This document shows, piece after piece, positions 56,149-64,000 of a DNA stretch of 64,000 nucleotides. A model generated the notes under the pieces. That model was not told where the DNA came from and did no database searches. It saw nothing but the letters and a program-made list of their open reading frames with translations. Position numbers and translations under genes: made by a program. How positions within the stretch are numbered: position 1 is the stretch's first letter; every line of letters begins with the position of its first letter. Location of the stretch: assembly GCF_038150125.1 (NCBI RefSeq), contig NZ_JBBVMF010000007.1, forward strand, positions 186,001-250,000, read 5' to 3'. The DNA is from SW132 sp038150125. Lineage in GTDB: Bacteria > Bacteroidota > Rhodothermia > Balneolales > Balneolaceae.

Positions 56149-57435
56149 TCATTTAATGAGCGTCATCTGATGTGACTGTTCATAGCTGTTGGCCTGCAGA
56201 TGGTAGATATAGAGCCCGCTTGCAAGATTTGAGGCATCAAAAGTGACCTGGTGATGGCCGGCTTGCTTCTGATCATTGACTAAAGTTGCCACCTCCCGGC
56301 CGAGTATATTATACACGATCAGCTCCACGTTGCCGGGCTCAGGCAGTGCGTATTCGATTACTGTAGAAGGATTGAACGGATTTGGGTAATTTTGCGAGAG
56401 CTCATGCTCTTCGGGGACATCGACGGCTGGGTCTATGCTGGTGCCGGTCGAGTTGTTGACTTCGATTGTCTCGGTAGCCGAACCGGTCGCCCCGTCATCA
56501 TCCACCACGGTAAGAGTCACCAGCTTGTCACCAACCTTCGAAAATGAAAAGCTCGTTGTCTGACCGGTTGCTTCGGTCTGCCCATTATTATCGAAATCCC
56601 ACCGGTACTCCACGATGGTCCCGTCCAGATCGCCGGAACCACTTGCATCGAAAGTGAGTGTCTCTCCAACAGTTGGTGTGCTGGGGTCAAACGTGAAGCT
56701 CGCCGACGGTTGCTGGTTCTCACTCTGAATCGTGACCGATGTAGATGTTGTCTCATCCTCGCTGGCAACCGTGGCGGTAAAGTCCCCGGAGTCCCCGATG
56801 CTCGTGTCCCAGGTAAGGGTGACCGTCTGACTCTCTCCAGCGGAAAGAGATAGGGACGTAGCGTCTCGTTGAATGCCACCTACCTCCAGGATTGCGTCCT
56901 GCGTACCGGACTGATCACCGGTATTCTCAATCGTAGCGGTCACGTCAAGTGACTCCCCTTCGGTTATTGGGGAGTTGGTTCCGTCAATACTCACCGCAAA
57001 GTTTTCCTGGGCAAGAACCAAGGCCGATGTAGATGTTGTCTCATCCTCGCTGGCAACCGTGGCGGTAAAGTCCCCGGAGTCCCCGATGCTCGTGTCCCAG
57101 GTAAGGGTGACCGTCTGACTCTCTCCAGCGGAAAGAGATAGGGACGTAGCGTCTCGTTGAATGCCACCTACCTCCAGGATTGCGTCCTGCGTACCGGACT
57201 GATCACCGGTATTCTCAATCGTAGCGGTCACGTCAAGTGACTCCCCTTCGGTTATTGGGGAGTTGGTTCCGTCAATACTCACCGCAAAGTTTGCCTGGGT
57301 CTGACCTTGAGCCATGACGATATTACCAGAAAGCAACGCGCTTACTGCCACTAAAACGAGCACTGAAAAGAAAAGATGAGTAAAATTGTATAAGCGTGGT
57401 CTGAAATAAAGAAACATTAACTTTCTAAAATCCAT
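56149..57435 (-). CDS. Secreted protein with two CARDB domains, PKD domain and T9SS sorting tail
   Basis: 428 residues: signal segment (about 20-43), CARDB-type domain 1 (about 47-140), domain 2 (about 143-236), a PKD domain ('PSASFTFDPSTPTVGETLTF', about 245-330) and a C-terminal type A sorting tail ('LSQNYPNPFNPSTVIEYALP' to 'YEQSHQMTLIK'). The two CARDB domains are copies of one another (268 bp identical). Probably an outer-surface or secreted adhesin-like protein exported by the type IX system. Confidence 0.85.
   Translation of the reverse strand: MDFRKLMFLYFRPRLYNFTHLFFSVLVLVAVSALLSGNIVMAQGQTQANFAVSIDGTNSPITEGESLDVTATIENTGDQSGTQDAILEVGGIQRDATSLSLSAGESQTVTLTWDTSIGDSGDFTATVASEDETTSTSALVLAQENFAVSIDGTNSPITEGESLDVTATIENTGDQSGTQDAILEVGGIQRDATSLSLSAGESQTVTLTWDTSIGDSGDFTATVASEDETTSTSVTIQSENQQPSASFTFDPSTPTVGETLTFDASGSGDLDGTIVEYRWDFDNNGQTEATGQTTSFSFSKVGDKLVTLTVVDDDGATGSATETIEVNNSTGTSIDPAVDVPEEHELSQNYPNPFNPSTVIEYALPEPGNVELIVYNILGREVATLVNDQKQAGHHQVTFDASNLASGLYIYHLQANSYEQSHQMTLIK
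56736..57291. repeat. Tandem 288-bp duplication inside the CARDB gene
   Basis: 56736-57003 and 57024-57291 are identical over 268 bp; the repeat period is 288 bp (96 codons), in frame. It encodes the two CARDB domains. The identity indicates a recent duplication or ongoing homogenisation, and copy number may vary between strains. Confidence 0.9.
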
Positions 57436-58109
57436 ATCGATATATTCTTATATATTGCGTCTCTTATTAACTTTGTTATCACTAAACCAAACAAGCAGCG
57501 ATTTATCGGCTTTAAGTCATATAAAATCAATCTCTTAAGTGTTTTTATATTAACTGATTAATAGAGTGTGGCGTTCGTCATGATTCTTTAACCACCGTGC
57601 ACTTCCATATCATGAACAGACCGTCCCTAAGCATCTACAGTGCGAACTAGCTTTTACCAGGAAGTGACTGAATTAATGTTTCTGTTGTCGGATTTCTAGC
57701 CAATGTAGCTCCCCAGAATATCGAAAGTAAAACCTAACACCATTCCATCTCCGCTCAGGCGGAGATCCACCCACCAGTGGCAAAGCTGCAGATCAGAAGG
57801 CCATTACAGTTAAAAGAGTGAAGTTGATAATAATTCGCTGTTTGATTGCACCAGCCTTGGCTCATCGGTGGATCACCTTCTTCGCGGGGATGGCCATGGA
57901 ATGGTGAGAAACAGACCAGGTCGCAGGTTTCCCAAAATCTTGGGATCGTCCCGACAATTGAAAAGCATCACAGGTATTTCCTGTAAGGCTTTTTTGTAGG
58001 GAGTTCGTTTCAGTAAATCTTCGACTACCACATTTAAACAGGTAGTCGAAAGGCATCAATATTACTATTCCTATTTTTCCGGCATTTGAGGAAGCTACTT
58101 ACAGACGGC
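57436..58109. other. Intergenic region with two strong hairpins
   Basis: No gene seen. ATCTCCGC (57746-57753) and GCGGAGAT (57758-57765) form an 8-bp stem with a 4-nt loop; TTCGACTACC (58020-58029) and GGTAGTCGAA (58041-58050) form a 10-bp stem. A minus-strand ORF at 57862-58059 has no recognisable product. Confidence 0.6.
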
Positions 58110-58223
58110 CTATTTTACTAAAATAATCTTCCGGTTAAAGACCTGATTTCCAGCCTGCAGGCGATAGATTTAGAACCCACTGGCCAGGTTCGAAGCGTCT
58201 GTATCGCCCTGGTTTTGGTCAAC
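58110..58223 (-). pseudogene. Relict T9SS sorting tail behind the giant gene
   Basis: In the same frame as the upstream gene and directly after its stop codon, the sequence reads 'VDQNQGDTDASNLASGF', TAA, 'IYRLQAGNQVFNRKIILVK', TAG. This is the end of a type A sorting tail ('DASNLASGxYIYRLQAGNQVFxRKMxLxK'), with one in-frame stop. It looks like the earlier C-terminus of the gene at 58224, left behind when a second tail was inserted or copied. Confidence 0.7.
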
Positions 58224-61200
58224 TCATTTTATCAGCGTCATCTGATGTGACTGTTCATAACCGTTGGCCTTTAGATGGTAGATATAGAGACCGCTTGCAA
58301 GGTTTGAGGCATCGAACGTGACCTGGTGATAGCCGGCTTGCTTCTGATCATTAATTAAGGTGGCAACTTCACGGCCGAGAATATTATAAACACTCAGCTC
58401 CACATGACCGGTCTCAGGCAGTGCGTATTCGATCACCGTAGAAGGATTGAACGGGTTTGGATAGTTCTGCGAGAGCTCATATTCAACCGGTACTCCGGCG
58501 GATGGATCAACACTGGTCGGCATAAACGAAAAGGTTTGCGGATCGCTGTACTCACCGAAGCCAACGTCATTTTGGGCACGAACTCTCCACCAGTAGGTGG
58601 TTTGATCGTCCAGTTCCTCCAACACAAAAGAAGTGTCGGTAAGGACCGAATCCATCTGAACGGAGGAAAAGCTCTGATCTGTCGCCAGTTCAAACTGATA
58701 GTAATCGATTTGTGTTTCGCCTTCCTGCCAGGTAAACAGGACTGAATCGGCGTCAACAAGAGTTGCATCTTCAGGCTTTTCAAGCGTGACAGGAGACGGA
58801 CGGCCGATATTTTGAAATGTGCAGCGTATGACGTCACCTTCGGTAAGGTCAATAGTAACCGATCCATTATCAACATTCGTTGTGACGCCTTGTTCGGCAG
58901 AGCAGGAGATATCAGTCAGTACCCAGTCATCTTCATTGGGAAGCTGTTGAGTAATTTCATAGCTATTTGCCGGCAAAGAAGGAAATGCATCAGTATATGT
59001 TACGGTAGAGCTGTTTCCGTCATCGGTAAGGGTAAAATCTCCTATCTCACCAGAACCGCTAAACGTAAACTGTTCTCCACCAGAAGGAGCGGCGTCCAGG
59101 ATTATTTGAATCTTGCTGTCGGTGTCGCCCAAAAATTCACTCACCTGTTCTTTGGCTACCGGTGTAATAAGCTCACGGGTGTCGATCGCAAAACGCTCAT
59201 CACCCGTCTGTGCGATGTCGAAGGTACAATTGTCCAGCAGAATTGGATCAGTGATTCCGAACTCTTCACAAACCGACATAGCTTCAGATACCGCATTGGG
59301 ATCCATGTCGTCGGTTGTAATTTGCTCGCTGGGTATATTCAAATTCTCAAATGTGTCCTTACCAAAAAGTGATTCCTCTTGCGTGATCCGCCAGCTGTCG
59401 CCAAACTCCCGGTAAAGTTCTTCAAATGAAAGAGGCGGAATGAGTACCGTCCCGTCACGGGTGGTGAAGTCGTTTGCTGTGTTCCCATCCATATTGCCGA
59501 GAAGCCCCTCAAGGGTTCCGGCATAATCGGTGGAGATCATCGGCTCGGCCAATATGCCCATTTCTGTGGCGCTTTGGCGAACGTCTACGCGGTTATTGCC
59601 GGCAGGCCATTCGACGATGAAAGTGCGCCCGGATCGTTTGATTGTCCCGCTGCCCGGTAGTGTTATAGGCTCTGCACCCAAGTCAGGAAGATCCATTGCA
59701 GTGCCGTTAACCTTAAGTATTGGAACATTTCCGATAGACCCGCGGTCCTCCTCAAAGACCACCGCATCACCATTAACGCTCATTGCAGCAGCAGTGATAA
59801 TCGTGAAGTTCTGAAAATTTGAGTTGATCCGTTCCAGACGAACCTGCAATTCGAGGTCGTCAATGGTAGAACGGGTCAGTATTAACTCACCGACTGCCTG
59901 GAAGTCAAAGTCCTGGCGATCGAAGGTCATAAAATGCGGATGGCCGAATGAGCGGCCGCCTCCATTGGGCCCACTGGGAGGCTGCACAGTTGGACGATAT
60001 GGGGGCTGGGTTGGGGGTTCCTCGCGACATTTCTCGCGAAAGTTTTCTTCGCGTAGTTTCTCTTCCTCTTCTGAGAGCTCCTCTCCTGTTTCTTCGACAG
60101 CATCTGCGTTACTAAAGAGTGATTCAATACTGAGCAGACCTGTTATACCTTCGGCAATTAGGCAACCAGTACCGAGGGATTGTGCGCAAGCTGCCGCAGC
60201 GCCTATTGTGAGAACAAAGCCTTTTCCACTACGCCCGACTTCCTGAACCCCGTCTTGGACATCCTTTACTGCGTTTCTTTCAAAATTCTTAAGGTCCTCG
60301 ATATTTTCCTTGGTCTTTTCAGCAGGTCCAGGTCTGACTTTGTTACACACTGACCCATCATTTAAGAAGACTCCCTGGGCTTCGGATGCGCTACTTGCGG
60401 AGGCCGTTCTGACCGCTGCTGTTTTCTGACTCGAACTACTCGCGTTAGCGGTAAACGCAGTGACCATCCCCAGATATAGAAAGGGGTCATGCTTATCAAA
60501 ATCGCCGGTACGCGCAAAGTCGTTTTCAATGGAAAGGGATACGATTTCAACTTTTATTGAATCGGCAAGAGGCCTCTGCGAGCTGGGAGTGGTCGGCGTA
60601 ATCTGGATACTCAGGGTTTTCGTGGATTGCGCCGGCAGCTTGTAGAACCAGAGTGGCAACACGGTTTGTCCCTCATTATCCGCATTAAAATATGGATTAA
60701 GCTTTTCGATGTCGTCCCGCACATTAGGATCCAATGAGTCCGGATCAATCCAGTCGTCCAAGGCCGTGCCGAATATCTGATTATTGGATACACTGAGATT
60801 GGCCTCCTGAGGCGCGCGAACGAGTACTATGACATCATGAATATCCGTATTGCTTCTGTTGCCGAAGTTGATATTCACCGTGGTAGGCTGGCCGCCCAGA
60901 ATGTTACTGGCTCCCTGAATATCGCTCCATAGCTCCGGCTCCTCACCTTCTATGATGGTAAATGCATCTTCAAGTGTTTGTGAAAGGCTTCCAGGACCGG
61001 ACAATACGAAATCCCAGGTCCCTGTTGGCTGGTCGGTCAGGTCAAAGCGCACCTCAAGCTCGGTTCCGTTGTCAGTGACTAAAAGGGTCTGGCCCACAAT
61101 GTCAGGTTGATCTTCCCGGGTAAGCTTAGCGCTAAAGTCTTCGGACAAACTGCTGCCAAAGACTGTGATTGTCGTCTCGCCTAAATTGCCTGCCTGGGTC

Positions 61201-63647
61201 GGTTGAATTGCCAGTTCACCGGCATCAGGGCAGTCCTGGCCTGCATCTCGAATCGTCCAGTTGTATTGATCGATAAGAGTCTGCCGCGATTGTTCAGATC
61301 CGCAGTAGTTGATTCCTTCAGCGCTTAGGAAAACATCAGTTTTTAATGACTGCTCGGACCAGCCTATAAGCGTAGCGTCGTAATTGACTACCGACAATGC
61401 GGTTCTGTCGAACATTCCACCCATTATTTCAACGCTCGTTACGTTCCAGCTGCCAAGGCTTTGATCAAAGCTCTCGGCCCCCTCGAACATGCCACTCATT
61501 CCCAAAACATTGGAGACATCCCATACGCTAATATCCTGGTTAAATGACTTTGCATCCATAAACATGAAACTCATATCGGTGATGCTGCTGGTGGTCCAAC
61601 TGATAATACTGCCGTTATTAAAAGACGATGCCCCATCGAACATACCGTTCAGAGCCGTGAGGTTCTGTAGGTTCCATCCGCTGAGGTCCCCATTGAAGGA
61701 CTCTGCACCGGCGAACATGTTTTCTATGTTTGTCACGCTGGAAACATCCCAGCCGTCGAGATCCTGGTTAAATGCTTTGGCACCATCGAACATGGTATTC
61801 ATGTTGGTAACACTGCCGGTGTTCCAGTCTCGGATGCTGCCACTGCCGCCGTTGTTGAACGACGAGGCATTGTGGAACATTTCTTCCATATTGGTAACAT
61901 TTCCCGGATTCCAGTCTCCAATGTCTCCGTTAAAAGACTCTGCATTAAAGAACATCGACTGCATAGTGGTCACACTGGAGACATCCCAGTTACTGAGGTT
62001 CTGGTTAAATGAACTGGCGCCAGAAAACATAAAACTCATTCTGGTAACATTCTGTGGATTCCACCCGCTGATGTCTCCATTAAAGGCTTCGGCGTTGCCG
62101 AACATACCTGCCATGTTTTCGACGCTGGAGACATCCCAGGTATTGAGGTTCTGGTTAAAAGAGGTCGCACCAGAGAACATCCCACCCATATCTTTTACGT
62201 CAACGGGGTTCCAGCCGCTTAGGTCCCCGTTGAACGCCTCAGCACCAGAAAACATGCGTACCATCGTAGTGACACTGGAAACATCCCAGCCATCGAGATC
62301 CTGATTGAAAGAGACGGTCTCTCCGAACATCTCTTGCATGTTGATAACATTACCGGTGTCCCAGTTCCGGATACTTCCGCTTCCACCGTTGTTAAACGAG
62401 GTGGCGCGTGAAAACATAAAATTCATGGAATCAACTCTGGATACATTCCAGTCGCCAATGTCTTGGTTGAAGCTCTCGGCACCGATAAACATGAAGAACA
62501 TGTTAGTAACATTGCCCGTGTTCCATGACCCTATGTTCTGGTTGAAGGAAATAGCACCGTTAAACATAGACTCCATCGTTGTCACACTGGAAACGTCCCA
62601 GGAACCGATGTTCTGGTTAAAGCTATCCGCGCCGCGAAAAATACTTTCCATATTGGAAACATTCTGCGGGTTCCAGCCACTGAGGTCTCCGTTGAACGAA
62701 CTGGCCCCCGAAAACATCTCTGCCATGTTTGTTACACCGGAGACGTTCCAATTACTTAGGTTCTGATTGAAGCTCTCTGCTCTCTCAAACATGGAACTCA
62801 TATCAGTGACGTTCTGGGTATTCCATCCGCTGAGGTCTCCGTTGAACGACTCCGTAACAGCAAACATAAGGGCCATATTATTAACACTGGTTACATCCCA
62901 GGAGTCGAGATCCTGATTAAAAGAGTCAGCATCTTCGAACATCCCACGCATGTTGGTCACACTGCCGGTATCCCAGTTCTGAATACTGCCGCTGCCGCCA
63001 TTGTTGAACGATTCAGCTCCCCGGAACATATTCTCCATATTTGTAACACCGGAAACGTCCCACCCACCTAGGTCTCCGTTGAATAATCTGGCTTCTTCGA
63101 ACATGGATCGCATACTTGTAACCGCAGAGATGTTTGGTGCGTCTGCGGCAGTGATGTTCAGGTTCGGTGTATCCGTGAAGGCCTCCTCCATGGTCGACCA
63201 TTGGATATCACCCCACTGCTCTATTACCAGGATCTTCTCCGTTATACGGAAGCCTTGCCCCCCGAACGCAATGCGCGTGAAGTTGCCGCTGATCTCTACA
63301 CGATAAGCGCCGGGTTCGGGAAACGTAATGGTGTGTTCTCCTGAACCGGTCTCGCTACCCGTATTCGGATTGTCCACCACTACCCAGCTGCCGTCAACTT
63401 CTTCTACTTCGGTCCATTCGATGGAGTAATTCTCCCCCTCGCCGGGAATAGTGATCTGGTCGTCGGATGAGAAGCCTATATCTGTCTTCCAGATAGTTAT
63501 AAAGGGTTCCCCATCCGTTCCGTCCTGAGCCAAGGCCGTTGAATTAAAAGGAGTTGCTATAAATAGCAGTGCAATACCCAGGGAAATAAAAATTAAAAAT
63601 GAAAACTTGCTAAGAATAGGAGGGAATCGTAATTCCTGCGTATGCAT
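58224..63647 (-). CDS. Giant secreted protein with DUF285 repeats, VWD domain and T9SS tail
   Basis: 1807 residues. Order: signal peptide (ends 'TALAQD'), a beta-type domain (about 45-145), about 23 DUF285/BspA-like repeats (about 178-765, consensus 'MxxMFxGAxSFNQDLSGWDV'), an IPT/TIG-like segment ('GNLGETTITVFGSSLSEDFS'), a DUF11-like domain, a low-complexity stretch, a von Willebrand factor D-type domain ('GHPHFMTFDRQDFDFQAVGE', about 1230-1420), a prealbumin-like segment, an Fn3-like domain ('ITYYWWRVRAQ'-type: 'TTYWWRVRAQNDVGFGEYSD') and a type A sorting tail. Probably a surface or secreted adhesin. The longest gene in the window. Confidence 0.85.
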   Translation of the reverse strand: MHTQELRFPPILSKFSFLIFISLGIALLFIATPFNSTALAQDGTDGEPFITIWKTDIGFSSDDQITIPGEGENYSIEWTEVEEVDGSWVVVDNPNTGSETGSGEHTITFPEPGAYRVEISGNFTRIAFGGQGFRITEKILVIEQWGDIQWSTMEEAFTDTPNLNITAADAPNISAVTSMRSMFEEARLFNGDLGGWDVSGVTNMENMFRGAESFNNGGSGSIQNWDTGSVTNMRGMFEDADSFNQDLDSWDVTSVNNMALMFAVTESFNGDLSGWNTQNVTDMSSMFERAESFNQNLSNWNVSGVTNMAEMFSGASSFNGDLSGWNPQNVSNMESIFRGADSFNQNIGSWDVSSVTTMESMFNGAISFNQNIGSWNTGNVTNMFFMFIGAESFNQDIGDWNVSRVDSMNFMFSRATSFNNGGSGSIRNWDTGNVINMQEMFGETVSFNQDLDGWDVSSVTTMVRMFSGAEAFNGDLSGWNPVDVKDMGGMFSGATSFNQNLNTWDVSSVENMAGMFGNAEAFNGDISGWNPQNVTRMSFMFSGASSFNQNLSNWDVSSVTTMQSMFFNAESFNGDIGDWNPGNVTNMEEMFHNASSFNNGGSGSIRDWNTGSVTNMNTMFDGAKAFNQDLDGWDVSSVTNIENMFAGAESFNGDLSGWNLQNLTALNGMFDGASSFNNGSIISWTTSSITDMSFMFMDAKSFNQDISVWDVSNVLGMSGMFEGAESFDQSLGSWNVTSVEIMGGMFDRTALSVVNYDATLIGWSEQSLKTDVFLSAEGINYCGSEQSRQTLIDQYNWTIRDAGQDCPDAGELAIQPTQAGNLGETTITVFGSSLSEDFSAKLTREDQPDIVGQTLLVTDNGTELEVRFDLTDQPTGTWDFVLSGPGSLSQTLEDAFTIIEGEEPELWSDIQGASNILGGQPTTVNINFGNRSNTDIHDVIVLVRAPQEANLSVSNNQIFGTALDDWIDPDSLDPNVRDDIEKLNPYFNADNEGQTVLPLWFYKLPAQSTKTLSIQITPTTPSSQRPLADSIKVEIVSLSIENDFARTGDFDKHDPFLYLGMVTAFTANASSSSQKTAAVRTASASSASEAQGVFLNDGSVCNKVRPGPAEKTKENIEDLKNFERNAVKDVQDGVQEVGRSGKGFVLTIGAAAACAQSLGTGCLIAEGITGLLSIESLFSNADAVEETGEELSEEEEKLREENFREKCREEPPTQPPYRPTVQPPSGPNGGGRSFGHPHFMTFDRQDFDFQAVGELILTRSTIDDLELQVRLERINSNFQNFTIITAAAMSVNGDAVVFEEDRGSIGNVPILKVNGTAMDLPDLGAEPITLPGSGTIKRSGRTFIVEWPAGNNRVDVRQSATEMGILAEPMISTDYAGTLEGLLGNMDGNTANDFTTRDGTVLIPPLSFEELYREFGDSWRITQEESLFGKDTFENLNIPSEQITTDDMDPNAVSEAMSVCEEFGITDPILLDNCTFDIAQTGDERFAIDTRELITPVAKEQVSEFLGDTDSKIQIILDAAPSGGEQFTFSGSGEIGDFTLTDDGNSSTVTYTDAFPSLPANSYEITQQLPNEDDWVLTDISCSAEQGVTTNVDNGSVTIDLTEGDVIRCTFQNIGRPSPVTLEKPEDATLVDADSVLFTWQEGETQIDYYQFELATDQSFSSVQMDSVLTDTSFVLEELDDQTTYWWRVRAQNDVGFGEYSDPQTFSFMPTSVDPSAGVPVEYELSQNYPNPFNPSTVIEYALPETGHVELSVYNILGREVATLINDQKQAGYHQVTFDASNLASGLYIYHLKANGYEQSHQMTLIK
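61356..63116. repeat. Coding repeat array (DUF285 repeats)
   Basis: About 23 tandem coding repeats, mostly 75 bp (25 residues). Three, numbers 2, 10 and 17, are 29 residues long with 'FNNGGSGSI', each followed by a 'FNQDLDxWDV' and then a 'FNGDLSGWN' repeat. The recurring triplet suggests block duplications of 7-8 repeats. Confidence 0.85.
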
Positions 63648-64000
63648 AAACAGTCATCAGTTAATAGTGAATTTTATACGTAGATAATGATAATCCCGGC
63701 AGGAGTGTGGAGTTGTACCTGCCGGGAATTATCTGCTCTCTTCATTTCTTAATGGGAAATTCTAAATCGCATCCGAAAAACCATTTATAAAAGCACTCTA
63801 TATCAAAAAGAAGTAGCTTTTCTTTTTACTATGAATAAACCATCAGTTAAATATCTTTTTATTCAATACTATTAATGTAATGTCAAAAGAGAGGAAAGCA
63901 TGTAGCAAATAGTGCTACTTTCATGTAATGGATTAGAGTAACATCAGTTGAGGGATGATCTTTTGTCTTTAGATATAGGGTTTGGGAGAGTTACAACTGT
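63648..64000. other. Upstream region of the giant gene
   Basis: 353 bp, AT-rich, no ORF or RNA gene recognised. It should contain the promoter of the giant gene, but no clear consensus was seen. Confidence 0.5.

Noticed and set aside
61489..62766. Long plus-strand ORFs (271 and 153 residues) under the giant gene
   Set aside because: They are antisense shadows of the DUF285 repeats; their sequence is repetitive and follows the repeat period.
61356..63116. CRISPR-like regular repeats
   Set aside because: The ~75-bp units are degenerate coding repeats with no constant repeat/spacer split and lie inside one reading frame.

Overview
The window looks like chromosome from a member of the Bacteroidota/Rhodothermota/Balneolota assemblage, most likely a balneolal or related halophilic or marine bacterium. 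The reasons are: two large secreted proteins end in the 'YPNPFNPST...LASGLYIY' type A sorting tail recognised by type IX secretion systems; the ATP synthase locus carries atpB-E-F-H-A-G without atpD and atpC, a split seen in this group; Shine-Dalgarno sequences are mostly weak; and M23 peptidase, bactofilin and HTTM-like genes are present. The species cannot be named from the sequence.

Layout. 1-8.8 kb: the 3' part of a DUF2779 nuclease-like gene, an M48 lipoprotein protease, purB, a PIN/Phd toxin-antitoxin pair, guaB and a glycosyltransferase. 8.9-15.8 kb: an M23 peptidase and a bactofilin (cell-shape module) running into the ATP synthase operon. 15.9-16.4 kb: tRNA-Ser(UGA), a decayed GIY-YIG nuclease gene and two altered copies of the tRNA 3' half. 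16.5-18.5 kb: TolC-like and MlaC-like export/lipid-transport genes. 18.6-29.9 kb: a surface-glycan region with five glycosyltransferases or related enzymes, a Wzx-type flippase, a membrane methyltransferase, a DUF3047 protein and two convergent, paralogous 'single-TM protein + HTTM-like membrane protein' gene pairs. 30.0-40.4 kb: a palindromic MITE-like element, an MMPL exporter, recO, a DegQ/HtrA protease, a small lipoprotein, xseA, an array of six 13-bp palindromes and pgm. 39.2-43.8 kb: ATP-grasp ligase, a 660-residue protein with a papain-like Cys/His/Asn signature, and alanine racemase. 44.0-45.3 kb: a DUF559 endonuclease gene bracketed by two pairs of REPIN-like palindromic repeats. 45.6-55.6 kb: stress, envelope and housekeeping genes (YjdF, YqaE, MscS, nitrilase, STAS, a frameshifted membrane gene, a PQQ-type sugar dehydrogenase, DUF697, MgtC, SDR, a lipoprotein). 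56.1-63.6 kb: two T9SS-tailed secreted proteins, one of 1807 residues with about 23 DUF285 repeats, a VWD domain and an Fn3-like domain.

The features least explained by standard annotation are the tRNA-Ser/GIY-YIG locus with its tRNA-derived repeats, the DUF559 gene nested in paired palindromic repeats, a shared GGGATCCC-centred palindromic insert found inside both repeat families, the palindrome array upstream of xseA, the ATP-grasp/papain-like/alanine racemase cluster, and the relict sorting tail behind the giant adhesin-like gene. All family assignments were made by reading motifs; no database search was run.
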